DNA of 64,000 nt. Origin: Senegalimassilia sp003474385 (GTDB lineage Bacteria > Actinomycetota > Coriobacteriia > Coriobacteriales > Eggerthellaceae). The position numbers were made by a program, and so were the translations under genes. Of this stretch, positions 19,270 through 28,746 are shown piece after piece. The first letter of the stretch is position 1, and each line of letters opens with the position of its first letter. The DNA lies in NCBI RefSeq assembly GCF_003474385.1, contig NZ_QUCY01000008.1:1-64000 (forward strand), given 5' to 3'. The notes under the pieces were generated by a model that made no database searches, was not told where the DNA came from, and saw only the letters and a program-made list of their open reading frames with translations.

Positions 19270-20610
19270 ATGCTTTCAGAACGATTTCTCACGAATCTTG
19301 TCAAGGGGATGACCAAACGCCATCTCGACCTTCAGCCTACCGACGAGCACTTCTTTCCCGACCCAAAGCCCGACACCAAGTACATGTTGTACCTGCACGT
19401 GCCGTTTTGCCAGGTCCTGTGCCCGTATTGCAGCTTCAACCGCTACGTGTTCCATGAGGACATCGCACGCACGTACTTCAAGAACCTGCGCCGCGAGATG
19501 ATGATGCTCAAGGAGCGCGGCTGGGATTTTGAGACGCTGTACTTCGGCGGCGGCACCCCCACCATCCTGCTCGATGAGCTGTGCGAGACCATCGACCTTG
19601 CCCGCGACAACTTCCACATCAAGGAAGTGGGCGTGGAAACGAACCCGAACCACCTTGCCGAGCCGTGGCTTTCCGAGATGAAGGGCCGCGTGCAGCGCCT
19701 GTCCGTGGGCGTGCAGAGCTTCAACAACGACCTGCTCAAGCAGATGGACCGCTACAAGAAGTACGGCAGCGGCGAGGAGATCTTCGAGCGCATCGGGCAG
19801 GCCGCACCCTACTTCGACAGCGTGAACGTGGACATGATCTTCAACTTCCCCAGCCAAACGGAGGACATCCTGCTGGACGACCTTGAGAAGATCGTGGCCT
19901 GCGGGGCGCGTCAAACCACGTTCAGCCCGCTGTACGTCTCAAACGCCACCACGCGCAAGATGGAGAAGTCGCTGGGCAAGATGGACTACAACCGCGAGTT
20001 CCGCTACTACCAGATCCTCGACGAGGTGCTGTGCGGCGGCGAGCATCCCTTCTTCAGCCGCGACACCATCTGGACGTTCAACCGCTTGAACCAGCAGGGC
20101 GCCCACGACCATAACCTGTACGCCGAGGAGCTGCAGGTTGCCTACAACGAGTACCCCGGCATCGGCAGCGGCTCGATCACGCACCTCAACGGCGCGCTGT
20201 ACGTGAACACGTTCAGCCTGAAGGAGTACAACGAGGCCATTGAAGCCGGGCACATGTCCATCATGGGCAAGTGCGTCATGAGCAAGCGCGACCTGGCCCG
20301 TTACTATTTCCTTCTGCACCTCTACCAGCTGCGCTTGGACAAGAACGACTTCAAGAAGCAGTTCGGCTGCAGCATCGAACGCCTGCTGCCGGCGGAGATG
20401 GCGTTCTACCGCGCGCATCGCGCGTTCGCCACCGACAACCGCGACGAGCTGACACTGACCACCATGGGGCGCTATCTGACGCTCATCCTGTACCGTCAGT
20501 TCCTCTCGGGCATGAACAACCTGCGCGACCAGGCACGCGATGCGCTTGACGGCGAGGAGCACAACCTGCTGTTCGGCGACGAGACGAACTGCAGCGCCTG
20601 CCTGGAATAG
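19270..20610 (+). CDS. HemN/HemW-family radical SAM protein
   Basis: A 446-residue radical SAM enzyme of the oxygen-independent coproporphyrinogen oxidase family. The cluster motif CX3CX2C is in VPFCQVLCPYCSFNR, followed by LYFGGGTPT, VGVETNP and VQSFNN. The C-terminal half diverges from both HemN and HemW, so it could be a HemW-type heme-handling protein or a HutW/ChuW-like heme-processing enzyme; no heme genes lie nearby to decide. AAGGGG precedes the ATG at 19270, and a strong terminator follows. Confidence 0.8.
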   Translation: MLSERFLTNLVKGMTKRHLDLQPTDEHFFPDPKPDTKYMLYLHVPFCQVLCPYCSFNRYVFHEDIARTYFKNLRREMMMLKERGWDFETLYFGGGTPTILLDELCETIDLARDNFHIKEVGVETNPNHLAEPWLSEMKGRVQRLSVGVQSFNNDLLKQMDRYKKYGSGEEIFERIGQAAPYFDSVNVDMIFNFPSQTEDILLDDLEKIVACGARQTTFSPLYVSNATTRKMEKSLGKMDYNREFRYYQILDEVLCGGEHPFFSRDTIWTFNRLNQQGAHDHNLYAEELQVAYNEYPGIGSGSITHLNGALYVNTFSLKEYNEAIEAGHMSIMGKCVMSKRDLARYYFLLHLYQLRLDKNDFKKQFGCSIERLLPAEMAFYRAHRAFATDNRDELTLTTMGRYLTLILYRQFLSGMNNLRDQARDALDGEEHNLLFGDETNCSACLE

Positions 20611-20635
20611 CCTGGGCTTCGCAACGTTTTTAATG

Positions 20636-20665
20636 GGCGGCATCGCGCAAGATGCCGCCTTTTTT
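20636..20665 (+). terminator. Intrinsic terminator of the radical SAM gene
   Basis: GGCGGCATC/GATGCCGCC (9 bp, loop gcgcaa) followed directly by six T residues at 20660-20665. Confidence 0.9.
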
Positions 20666-20742
20666 CGCGCTGAAGCGCCGGTTTTGCGGCGAATTCCTTG
20701 CGGCCCACCTGGGAAATGCACCAAATCGTGGAAAGTGTCCCC

Positions 20743-20771
20743 TTGCGGCGCGCGGAAAGCGCTCCTATACT
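20743..20771 (+). promoter_or_regulatory. Promoter of the riboflavin operon
   Basis: TTGCGG (20743-20748), a 17-bp spacer and TATACT (20766-20771), ending 16 nt before the riboswitch. Confidence 0.6.
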
Positions 20772-20786
20772 CCCAAACCAAGATAT

Positions 20787-20969
20787 CTGTTCAGGGCGAG
20801 GTGAAATCCCTCACTGGCGGTGACGTCCCACGCTGCACGAAGCAGTAGGGCAAAGTCCGCGACCCTGGCAGGTTGCAAGCAGGCGGCCCCGTGGCCGCAG
20901 CGTCGCAACCCGTCAGGCTGATCTGGTGAGAATCCAGGACCAACGGTTACAGTCCGGATGGAAGAACAG
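20787..20969 (+). promoter_or_regulatory. FMN riboswitch (RFN element)
   Basis: The conserved RFN blocks are all present in order: TCAGGGCGAGGTGAAATCCC at 20791, CTGGCGGTGA, GTCCGCGACCC, then GATCTGGTGAGAATCCAG and ACAGTCCGGATG. The closing helix P1 forms between CTGTTC (20787-20792) and GAACAG (20964-20969). It senses FMN and controls the ribD-ribE-ribBA-ribH operon downstream. The variable stem after GACCC is long. Confidence 0.95.
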
Positions 20970-21078
20970 GAGCACGAAAGCACACGGCCCCGGCCGGTGC
21001 CTGCTGCGGCATTCCGCAGCACCAAGGATGCATGGCAGCGCTTCGGCGCCTGTCGCGCGTCCCTATTCGTCGCTTATC

Positions 21079-21109
21079 AACGCCCGCAGATTCCCTGCGG
21101 GCGTTTTTT
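21079..21109 (+). terminator. Riboswitch-controlled transcription terminator
   Basis: AACGCCCGCAG/CTGCGGGCGTT (11 bp, loop attcc) with a T-run to 21109, between the FMN aptamer and ribD. Its place points to transcription attenuation as the riboswitch output. Confidence 0.85.
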
Positions 21110-21153
21110 CATGCCTGGACCCCGCAGGGCGGCCGCAAGAGAAAGGGCACCCT

Positions 21154-22521
21154 ATGGCAGGCATACCCGAACAACGATGCGAGGCGAACGTGGACGCCGG
21201 AGCGCAGGGGGCCGCACCGGCGGCGCTCGGCGCCGACGATGCCCGCTTCATGCGCCGCGCCATCGAGCTGGCCTGGCGCGGTTGGGGCTGGACGAACCCG
21301 AACCCGCTGGTGGGCTGCGTGCTCGTGCGCGACGGCCGCATCATCGGCGAGGGCTGGCACGAGAAGTGCGGGCAGGCGCACGCCGAACGCAACGCGCTTG
21401 CCGACTGCGCGCGCCGAGCCGCCGATGACGCTGCGGAGGCGGAACGCGCCGACGACGCGCCGGCAGGCGACCCGGCCCGTGGCCATGCGCGCGGGGCGAC
21501 GGCCTACGTGACGCTGGAGCCGTGCTGCCACACCGGCAAGCAGCCCCCGTGCACCGAGGCGCTCATCGCCGCCGGCGTCGCCCGCGTGGTGGTGGGCAGC
21601 CGCGACCCGAACCCGCTGGTGGCGGGCAAAGGGTCGGCTTGGCTGCGCGAAGCCGGCATCCGCGTGGACGAGGACGCGCTGCGCGGCGAATGCGACGAGC
21701 TCAACCCCATCTTCTTCCGCTTCATCAGCCGCAAAGCCCCATACGTGGTGGCGAAATGGGCCATGAGCGCCGACGGCAAGATCGCCTGCGCTTCCGGCGA
21801 CGCCCGCTGGGTGAGCGGCCCCGAATCGCGCCGCGACACCCACGAGCTGCGCCATCGCCTGGCCGCCATCACCGTGGGCATCAACACAGTGATCGCCGAC
21901 GACCCGCTGCTCACCTGCCGTCGCGAGGGCGAGCCCGGCAACCAGCCGCTGCGCGTGGTGCTCGATTCGCGCCTGCGCATCCCCGAGGATTGCGCGCTCG
22001 TACGCTCGTGCGCGCAAGGCGAGGACCCGCTTGCGGTGGCCACCTGCGCCAGCGTGGACGACCCCGCGACCGACGCCGGCGCGAAGGCGCAACGCCTGCA
22101 CGCGCTGGGCGTGGAGGTGCTGCGCGTCCCGCAAGACGACGCAGGCCGCGTCGCCATCCGACCGCTTTTGCACGCGCTGGGCGAGAAAGGCATCGACTCG
22201 CTGCTCGTCGAAGGCGGGTCGGGGATCCACGGCGCCTTCTTCGACGAGGGTGCGGTGGACGAGGCCGTGGTCTACCTTGCCCCGAAGGTGGTCGGCGGTG
22301 CCGATGCGCCGGGCCCCGTTGCAGGCGCAGGCGCCGCGCGGATGACCGAGGCCGCGGTGCTGGGTCGCCCGAGGGCGCACGCGCTCGGCGACGACCTGAA
22401 GATCACGTTCGCGCCGACGGGCGCCGCCCGCGTGGCCGATCACACCCCCGCTTCGCGTGACGCGCTCGGCGCAACGACCCCCGCAATGCAAGGAGGCGAC
22501 CTATGTTCACCGGCATCGTAG
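21154..22521 (+). CDS. ribD: Bifunctional riboflavin deaminase/reductase RibD
   Basis: A 455-residue enzyme for two steps from the GTP cyclohydrolase II product. The N-terminal deaminase has AHAERNAL and EPCCHTGKQPPC, the zinc ligands; an Ala/Asp-rich insert of about 28 residues separates the two. The C-terminal reductase has KWAMSADGKIA, VGINTVIADDPLL and LLVEGGSGIHGAF. AAAGGG lies 6 nt before the ATG at 21154. Its end overlaps ribE by 19 nt. Confidence 0.95.
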   Translation: MAGIPEQRCEANVDAGAQGAAPAALGADDARFMRRAIELAWRGWGWTNPNPLVGCVLVRDGRIIGEGWHEKCGQAHAERNALADCARRAADDAAEAERADDAPAGDPARGHARGATAYVTLEPCCHTGKQPPCTEALIAAGVARVVVGSRDPNPLVAGKGSAWLREAGIRVDEDALRGECDELNPIFFRFISRKAPYVVAKWAMSADGKIACASGDARWVSGPESRRDTHELRHRLAAITVGINTVIADDPLLTCRREGEPGNQPLRVVLDSRLRIPEDCALVRSCAQGEDPLAVATCASVDDPATDAGAKAQRLHALGVEVLRVPQDDAGRVAIRPLLHALGEKGIDSLLVEGGSGIHGAFFDEGAVDEAVVYLAPKVVGGADAPGPVAGAGAARMTEAAVLGRPRAHALGDDLKITFAPTGAARVADHTPASRDALGATTPAMQGGDLCSPAS

Positions 22522-23183
22522 AGGAGACGGGGCGCGTGACGAGCGTTCCCGCGCCCGGACGCGCGGGCCGGCTGGCCATCAAGGCGTCCCGCGTGCTCGA
22601 GGGCACGCGCATCGGCGACAGCATCGCCGTCAACGGCGTGTGCCTCACCGCCACCGAGCTCCTACCCGACGGCTTCGCCGCCGACGTGATGCCGCAGACG
22701 CTCTCGCACTCCAACCTGGGTGCGCTGCGCGCCGGCAGCCCCGTGAACCTGGAGCGGGCCATGGCGGCCGACGGCCGGTTCGGCGGGCACATCGTCTCTG
22801 GGCACATCGACGGGACCGGCACCGTGCGCCGCGTGCGCCGCGACCAGAACGCCGTCCGCTTCACCATCGGCGCCTCCGCCGGCATCATGGCGCTCATCGT
22901 GGCGCAAGGCTCCATCACCGTCGACGGCATCAGCCTGACGGTAGCGGACCTTTACGACGACGCGTTCGAGGTGTCGGTCATCCCGCATACGGCTGCCGAG
23001 ACCACGCTCGGGTCGCACCGCCCCGGCAGCACGGTGAACCTGGAGAACGATGTGGTGGGCAAGTACGTGCAACGGTTGCTGTACAACAAGAACCGGAACA
23101 CCGGGACGCCCGAAGCCGAACGCGCGGATAAACCCGCTTCCCCGCCCCTGACCTTGGAATACCTTGCCGCGAACGGCTTCTAG
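22503..23183 (+). CDS. ribE: Riboflavin synthase alpha subunit RibE
   Basis: A 226-residue enzyme making riboflavin from two lumazine molecules. The internal duplication typical of the family is seen: MFTGIVEETG...SIAVNGVCLTA in the first half and GGHIVSGHIDGTG...SITVDGISLTV in the second. The C-terminal tail of about 25 residues is Pro/Ala-rich. AGGAGG lies 7 nt before the start. Confidence 0.96.
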   Translation: MFTGIVEETGRVTSVPAPGRAGRLAIKASRVLEGTRIGDSIAVNGVCLTATELLPDGFAADVMPQTLSHSNLGALRAGSPVNLERAMAADGRFGGHIVSGHIDGTGTVRRVRRDQNAVRFTIGASAGIMALIVAQGSITVDGISLTVADLYDDAFEVSVIPHTAAETTLGSHRPGSTVNLENDVVGKYVQRLLYNKNRNTGTPEAERADKPASPPLTLEYLAANGF

Positions 23184-23238
23184 CACAGCAGCACAAACCC
23201 CTTCCCTATCCCGCAACCCTAACCGAAAGGACCCTCCT

Positions 23239-24444
23239 ATGAGCATGAACACCATCCCCGAAGCGCTCGACGAGCTGCGCGCCGGCCACATCATCATCGT
23301 GGTGGACGACCCCGACCGCGAAAACGAGGGCGACATGATCTGCGCCGCCGAGTTCGCCACCCAAGCCAACGTCAACCTGATGGCCAGCGTGGCCAAGGGC
23401 CTCATCTGCATGCCGATGAGCCGCGACCTGGCGCGCAAGCTCAACCTTGAGCAGATGGTCTCCGAGAACACCGACAACCACGAGACCGCCTTCACCGTCA
23501 GCATCGACCACGTGAGCACCACCACGGGCATCTCGGCGGCGGAGCGCTCCATCACCGCGCTCAAGTGCGTGGACGACGATGCCAAGCCCGGCGACTTCCG
23601 CCGCCCCGGCCACATGTTCCCGCTGGTGGCAAAGCCCGGCGGCGTGCTCGAGCGCAACGGCCACACCGAGGCAACCGTCGACCTCATGCGCCATGCCGGC
23701 ATGAAGCAGTGCGGCCTGTGCTGCGAGATCATGCGCGAGGACGGCACCATGATGCGCACGAGCGAGCTGCTCGAGCTGGCGCGCGAGCACAACCTGGTCA
23801 TCGTCTCCATCAAACAGCTGCAGGACTGGTGCCGCACGCATGACAACCACATGCACGAGCAGGCTTGCGTGCAGCTGCCCTGCGAGTACGGCACGTTCCA
23901 GGCGCACGGCTTCGTGAACGACATCACGGGCGAAGAGCACGTGGCCCTGGTGAAGGGCGACCTGGGCGACGGACGCGACGTGCTGTGCCGCGTGCACTCC
24001 GAGTGCCTGACCGGCGACGTGTTCGGCTCGAAGCGCTGCGACTGCGGCGAGCAGCTGCATGCCGCCCTTGCCGCCATCGAGGCCGAGGGCCGCGGCGTGC
24101 TGCTGTACATGCGCCAGGAAGGCCGCGGCATCGGGCTGATGAACAAGCTGCGCGCCTATGAGCTCCAGGAGCAGGGTATGGACACCGTGGAGGCCAACGA
24201 GGCCTTGGGGTTCGCTCCCGACCTGCGCGAATACTGGAGCGGCGCGCAGATCCTGCGCAACCTGGGCTGCAAGTCGCTGCACCTGCTCACCAACAACCCC
24301 GATAAGGTGTACGGCCTTTCCGGCTTCAACCTGGAGATCTCCGAGCGCGTCGCCATCGAGATGGAGCCCCAGGAGCACGACCGCCGCTACCTGCAGACCA
24401 AGGCGCACCGCATGGGGCACCTGCTCGAGCACGTGGAAGACTAA
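23239..24444 (+). CDS. ribBA: Bifunctional DHBP synthase / GTP cyclohydrolase II RibBA
   Basis: A 401-residue fusion supplying both branches of riboflavin synthesis. The N-terminal RibB half shows VVDDPDRENEGDMICAAE and RRPGHMFPLVA; the C-terminal RibA half shows VRVHSECLTGDVF-type residues (RVHSECLTGD), zinc ligands in GSKRCDCGEQL, and MRQEGRGIGL. AAAGGA precedes the ATG at 23239, and the upstream frame has no ribosome site. Confidence 0.96.
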   Translation: MSMNTIPEALDELRAGHIIIVVDDPDRENEGDMICAAEFATQANVNLMASVAKGLICMPMSRDLARKLNLEQMVSENTDNHETAFTVSIDHVSTTTGISAAERSITALKCVDDDAKPGDFRRPGHMFPLVAKPGGVLERNGHTEATVDLMRHAGMKQCGLCCEIMREDGTMMRTSELLELAREHNLVIVSIKQLQDWCRTHDNHMHEQACVQLPCEYGTFQAHGFVNDITGEEHVALVKGDLGDGRDVLCRVHSECLTGDVFGSKRCDCGEQLHAALAAIEAEGRGVLLYMRQEGRGIGLMNKLRAYELQEQGMDTVEANEALGFAPDLREYWSGAQILRNLGCKSLHLLTNNPDKVYGLSGFNLEISERVAIEMEPQEHDRRYLQTKAHRMGHLLEHVED

Positions 24445-24501
24445 CCGATTCGTACCGTTCAGCGTTGGACTAAGTTCGTACAACAACAGAGAGGAGCCAT
24501 C

Positions 24502-24969
24502 ATGGCCGTCAACATCATCGAAGGCAAGGTAATCAACGAGGGCATGAAGGTGGGCATCGTGTGCGCCCGCTTCAACGAGTTCATCACGTCGAAGCTGCTC
24601 GGCGGCGCGCTTGACGCGCTGCGCCGCCACGACGTACCGGAAGAGGACGTCACCGTGGCCTGGGTTCCCGGCGCGTTCGAGATCCCCGTGGTGGCCCAGC
24701 GCATGGCGCAAAGCGACAAGTTCGACGCCGTCATCTGCCTGGGCGCGGTCATCCGCGGCGCCACCTCGCACTACGACGTGGTGTGCAACGAGGTGTCGAA
24801 GGGCATCGCGCAGGTGCAGCTGGCAACGGGCACGCCGGTGATGATGGGCGTGCTGACCGTCGACACCATCGAGCAGGCCATCGAGCGTGCAGGCACCAAA
24901 GCCGGCAACAAGGGCTTCGAGTGCGGCGTCGGCGCCATCGAGATGGTCAACGTCCTGCGTCAGCTGTAG
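24502..24969 (+). CDS. ribH: 6,7-dimethyl-8-ribityllumazine synthase RibH
   Basis: A 155-residue lumazine synthase, normally a 60-subunit shell, joining the RibBA and RibD products. Motifs ARFNEFITSKLL, VPGAFEIPVVA, GAVIRGATSHYDVVC and NKGFECG are intact. It is the last gene of the FMN-controlled operon, 57 nt after ribBA, with GAGAGGAG before the ATG. Confidence 0.97.
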   Translation: MAVNIIEGKVINEGMKVGIVCARFNEFITSKLLGGALDALRRHDVPEEDVTVAWVPGAFEIPVVAQRMAQSDKFDAVICLGAVIRGATSHYDVVCNEVSKGIAQVQLATGTPVMMGVLTVDTIEQAIERAGTKAGNKGFECGVGAIEMVNVLRQL

Positions 24970-25156
24970 TCAGGAGCCAGGGGGCATCGGTGCGCCTGGC
25001 GCCAACGCCCCCCTTCCGCTCTTACCAGGGGTGCGCTGCATATCCATTGTCTCTTTTGTATGTGAGCATAGCTTTGATTGCGTTTGAACCGTGCTCACGA
25101 AACGGCTGTCTAGCGAAACCTGCGAAAGCGGCGCCTTGGCCCCCGCACCTTTCGTG

Positions 25157-25194
25157 AACGTCCCCGCACGCCCCCGGCGCGCGGGGACGTTTTT
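25157..25194 (+). terminator. Terminator of the rib operon
   Basis: AACGTCCCCGC/GCGGGGACGTT (11 bp, 13-nt loop) ending in TTTT, about 190 nt after ribH. Confidence 0.75.
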
Positions 25195-25212
25195 GCTAGA
25201 CTGAGATGCATT

Positions 25213-25779
25213 ATGACTAACGAAAACGCTTCCCAAATCACGGCAAACAACGCTTCGACTCCTAACAATCCGCAGGTCACTGGCAAAATCCAGCGCAGCA
25301 CCGCGTGCATTATCTCCTGGATCGCCGTTGTCGCCATGCTAGCGCTCATCTTCTTCATGTCCAGCCGCAGCGGTATCGACATCGATAACAACACCGGTAT
25401 CTTCTCCGCGATCAAGCAATGGCTGTCCGCGCAAGCCGCCGCCCTGTTCGGGCACGAAGTGGATGTAAGCCCCGTCGGGCACTTCAGCGAATACCTGATG
25501 CTCGGCGCAGCGCTGTGCAACGCGCTGCGCTTCCACTTGAAGCCGCAAGGACCCGCCGGCGCGCTACTGGTTGCCAAACCCATCGACGCGCTGTCGAAGT
25601 GGGCGCCCATCGTCGCCGCAGCACTGTCAAGCCTGTACGGCGTCACCGATGAGTTCCACCAGATATTCACCCCCGGCCGCAGCTGCGACCCCATGGATTG
25701 GCTTGTGGACACCATAGCCGCCGCCCTTGGCGCGCTCATCTGCTACCTGGTGCTCAAGGCGCTGCGGGCAAGAAGGTAA
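25213..25779 (+). CDS. VanZ-family membrane protein
   Basis: A 188-residue membrane protein with about four helices. The C-terminal YGVTDEFHQIFTPGRSCDPMDWLVDTIAAALGAL is split over a loop and a helix and is the VanZ signature (DE-HQ, PGR, D--D). VanZ proteins are linked to low-level teicoplanin resistance in some bacteria, but most have unknown roles. No ribosome site stands out before the ATG. It sits alone between two terminators. Confidence 0.82.
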   Translation: MTNENASQITANNASTPNNPQVTGKIQRSTACIISWIAVVAMLALIFFMSSRSGIDIDNNTGIFSAIKQWLSAQAAALFGHEVDVSPVGHFSEYLMLGAALCNALRFHLKPQGPAGALLVAKPIDALSKWAPIVAAALSSLYGVTDEFHQIFTPGRSCDPMDWLVDTIAAALGALICYLVLKALRARR

Positions 25780-25790
25780 TGCGAAACGAA

Positions 25791-25820
25791 ACGACCCGGG
25801 ATCGAACGATTCCGGGTCGT
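25791..25820. terminator. Hairpin between vanZ-like and lipid kinase genes
   Basis: A 14-bp stem (25791-25804 with 25807-25820, one G-T pair) between convergent genes. There is no clear T-run, so efficiency is uncertain. Confidence 0.55.
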
Positions 25821-25973
25821 CGTGCATTCAGGGTTGAAATCAATGCGCAGCTACGATTCACGGGACCTGCGCCGCCCGCTCCAAGACGGAGCGCAACTAC
25901 CGACCACCGTGCAACCGCAAACCGCATGACCTCGCGACTTCGCATCTGAAGGCGAACGCCGCCATGACGAGAA

Positions 25974-26885
25974 CTAGCGCAGCACCTGCAAAGCCGCGGG
26001 TAACGCCTCTGCATCGAACGTTCGAGCTTCGATGCGCTCGCCGTCGACCTGCGCCGCGGGCGGCTCGTCGAACTCCACGTGGACCTTGCGCGCCTGATGC
26101 AGCTCCATGCACCCAAGGCGCGTGTGGTTGCCGCCCTTGACCATCAGAAAGATGGCCGCCGCACCTGCAGGCGTGATGGGCGGATGGCTGATGCACACAT
26201 CGAGCAGCCCATCGTCAAGCCGGGCGCCGGGGCAGATGCGGAACCCGCCGCCGTAATAGGGGCCCATCTGCACCGCGAACGTGATGGACTTGCCCTCCAT
26301 CACAGGGCCGTCGTCAAGCTGCAGACGGTATTCGCGCTGGTCAAGGTGATGGAACAGCTGATCGAAACCGCTTGCCATGTACAGCGCCGCACCATGCCTG
26401 CCCGTGCGCTTGCGGCGCTCCATGGTGTCGAGCGCGATGGCGGCATCCAAGCCGAACGACAGCGTTTCGGCGAAGAAGCTCCCGTTCACGCAGCCGATGT
26501 CGGCAGGCTGAGAGCTTGCCGACAGCAGCAGATCGCATGCGCGATCGACCTTCGCCGGCACTCCCAGCGTTCGCGCGTAATCGTTGCCGGAACCCACGGG
26601 GATGACGCCGAGCTGCGGGCGATCGCCAGCCGGGCGCGCCATGAGGCCGTTCACCACCTCATGGATAAGGCCGTCGCCGCCGAGGGCCACCACCGTCCGC
26701 GCGCCCTGCGCGCCCTCGGCGATGGCGCACGCATGGCGGGGACCCGCCGTGCGCACCACGGTGACCGCATCCTCGCCAAGCGCCGCGCGCAGGTTCGCCG
26801 CCGCCTTATCGGCGGCAGCGGCCCCCGCTCCGCTCTGAGCAGCCGGGTTCGCAACCAAAAGAATATGCCCGAGGGAGCTATTCAC
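25974..26885 (-). CDS. Diacylglycerol kinase-family lipid kinase (YegS/DgkB-like)
   Basis: A 303-residue cytosolic lipid kinase. LLVANPAAQSG at the start, VALGGDGLIHEVVNGL (GGDG nucleotide motif) and VIPVGSGNDYART define the DAGK catalytic domain, and VDGERIEA ends the C-terminal beta domain. The start is GTG, overlapping the moaC stop by 8 nt (GTGAATAG), with GAGGAG 4 nt upstream. It is probably cotranscribed with moaC without an obvious functional link. Confidence 0.88.
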   Translation of the reverse strand: MNSSLGHILLVANPAAQSGAGAAAADKAAANLRAALGEDAVTVVRTAGPRHACAIAEGAQGARTVVALGGDGLIHEVVNGLMARPAGDRPQLGVIPVGSGNDYARTLGVPAKVDRACDLLLSASSQPADIGCVNGSFFAETLSFGLDAAIALDTMERRKRTGRHGAALYMASGFDQLFHHLDQREYRLQLDDGPVMEGKSITFAVQMGPYYGGGFRICPGARLDDGLLDVCISHPPITPAGAAAIFLMVKGGNHTRLGCMELHQARKVHVEFDEPPAAQVDGERIEARTFDAEALPAALQVLR

Positions 26886-27393
26886 CCTGCTCCTCGCGGG
26901 TCCACAGGCCGGTCTTGCCGCCGTCCTTCAACAGCAGGCGCACGTCCATGATCTCCATGCCGCGATCGACCGCCTTGCACATGTCGTAGATGGTCAGGCA
27001 CGCCACGCTTGCGGCGGTGAGCGCCTCCATCTCGATGCCGGTCTTGCCCGTGACGCCCGTGGTGGTGGTCACATGGATGCCCACGCGGCCGTCTTCGCGC
27101 TCGCCTGCATGCACCGGCTCGCACTCCACCTTCGCCTTCGTGATGTTGAGCGGATGGCACATGGGGATGAGCGTGCTCGTCTGCTTTGCGGCCATGACGC
27201 CCGCCACGCGCGCGCATGCCAGCACGTCGCCCTTCGCCGCCTTGCCCTCCACGATAAGCGCCAGCGTGTCGGGGTGCATGCTGATGAAACCCTCCGCCAC
27301 GGCCACGCGCTTGGTGATGTCCTTCTCGGACACATCGACCATGCGCACATCGCCCTTCTCATCGATATGCGTCAAATGCTGCTGCTCAGTCAT
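26878..27393 (-). CDS. moaC: Cyclic pyranopterin monophosphate synthase MoaC
   Basis: A 171-residue enzyme that, with MoaA, makes cPMP, the first intermediate of molybdenum cofactor. THIDEKGDVRMVDV, IPMCHPLNI (conserved His) and TGKTGIEMEALTAASVA...DMCKAVDRGM carry the active-site residues. AAGGAG precedes the ATG. A 115-nt gap with a hairpin separates it from moaA upstream. Confidence 0.95.
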   Translation of the reverse strand: MTEQQHLTHIDEKGDVRMVDVSEKDITKRVAVAEGFISMHPDTLALIVEGKAAKGDVLACARVAGVMAAKQTSTLIPMCHPLNITKAKVECEPVHAGEREDGRVGIHVTTTTGVTGKTGIEMEALTAASVACLTIYDMCKAVDRGMEIMDVRLLLKDGGKTGLWTREEQGE

Positions 27394-27480
27394 ATTCGCT
27401 CTCCTTAAAAATGAAACCTCTCGAAAGAGATTTTAAAACCTCCGGGACCCCACCAAAGCCAGCCGCAACGTCGAGTAAAT

Positions 27481-27502
27481 TCGTTTGCCGACAGGCAAAC
27501 GA
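27481..27502 (-). terminator. Hairpin between moaA and moaC
   Basis: TCGTTTGCC/GGCAAACGA (9 bp, 4-nt loop) just after the moaA stop, with ATTTACT following on the minus strand. It may reduce read-through into moaC. Confidence 0.5.
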
Positions 27503-27508
27503 AACCGA

Positions 27509-28525
27509 TTAGCCGCCTATTTGGGACATGCGGCGTTCGGTGCCGGTGATGTCGTCGTGATCGTCGGGCTTCGCGCCGATGGCGGTGCGGAACACGTCCG
27601 CCAAATCCCGGTCGACCTGCTCTTCGGGCTTGCCGCTGCGCAAGATGCCGCGGATGTCGTATTCTCGGTCGCTGAACAGGCACGGGCGCAGCTTTCCGTC
27701 GGCCGTAAGGCGCATGCGATTGCATTCGCCGCAGAAATGCCTGCTCATAGGGCTGATGAAGCCGACAGTGCCCTTCGCACCGGGGAACTCGAAGTAGCGC
27801 GCGGGCCCCCAGCCGAGCGGCTGGTGCTTGCCTGCGGGCACCAACTCGGGCAGGCCTTCGGCACGGCCCTGGCGGTTGATGTTCTCGAACAGCTCCTCGC
27901 AGCTGATCACATCGTCGGGGCCCCAGCCGCAGCCGTTGGACCCCGAGCTTTCGCCCACGGGCATGTACTCGATGAAGCGGACATGCAGCGGGCGGTCGAT
28001 GGAAAGCTTCGCGAAGGCCAGGTAATCCTGATGCAGCTGGCGCACCGCGACCGCGTTGATCTTCACGGGGTTGAACCCGGCTGCCAGCGCGGCATCGATG
28101 CCGTCGAGGGCCTCCTGCAGGTACCCGCGGCGCGTGATGGCATGGAACTGCTCGGCGTCGAGCGTGTCGAGCGAGATGTTCACGCGGGAAAGCCCCGCCT
28201 GGCGCAACTGGTCGGCCATGCGCGGCAGCAGCATGCCGTTGGTGGTGAGCGAGATGTTATTGATACCGGGCATGTCGTTGATATCGCGCACCAGGTCGAC
28301 CACGCCCTTGCGCACCAGCGGCTCGCCGCCGGTCAAGCGCACGCTTTTGATGCCCAGGTTCGAGAACACGCGAACCACGTGCGCGATCTCCTCGATGCGC
28401 AGGATGTCGGTATGGCACATGGACTGCACGCCCTCTTCCGGCATGCAGTAGATGCAACGGTAGTTGCAACGGTCCGTCAACGATATACGCAGGTAATCGA
28501 TGGTGCGGCCGTGTCCGTCCTTCAT
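27509..28525 (-). CDS. moaA: GTP 3',8-cyclase MoaA
   Basis: A 338-residue radical SAM enzyme starting molybdopterin synthesis. The SAM cluster motif is in LTDRCNYRCIYCMP and the second C-terminal cluster in FCGECNRMRLTADGKLRPCLF. The usual GG C-terminus is present (SQIGG). AGGGGA precedes the ATG at 28525. Of the 220 nt upstream, only TACACT (28553-28558) resembles a -10 element. Confidence 0.95.
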   Translation of the reverse strand: MKDGHGRTIDYLRISLTDRCNYRCIYCMPEEGVQSMCHTDILRIEEIAHVVRVFSNLGIKSVRLTGGEPLVRKGVVDLVRDINDMPGINNISLTTNGMLLPRMADQLRQAGLSRVNISLDTLDAEQFHAITRRGYLQEALDGIDAALAAGFNPVKINAVAVRQLHQDYLAFAKLSIDRPLHVRFIEYMPVGESSGSNGCGWGPDDVISCEELFENINRQGRAEGLPELVPAGKHQPLGWGPARYFEFPGAKGTVGFISPMSRHFCGECNRMRLTADGKLRPCLFSDREYDIRGILRSGKPEEQVDRDLADVFRTAIGAKPDDHDDITGTERRMSQIGG

Positions 28526-28746
28526 GAGGTCCCCTCTCGTTTCAGAATCCCCAGTGTACCACGGGCGAGGCGAATGCATCCGGCTCGGTAGCAATTGCCC
28601 CACCGAACCAGCAAACCCGTTCGCCGGATACTTCTTGCATCGCGGCGGCGGCTGCCAACGCCGGGCTTGGCGACGTCTTCAAGCCGAAGCGCCCGCGGCG
28701 TTGCCCCGAACCGAAACGCGCCCGACCGCAGCCAAGCACGCCGGAA

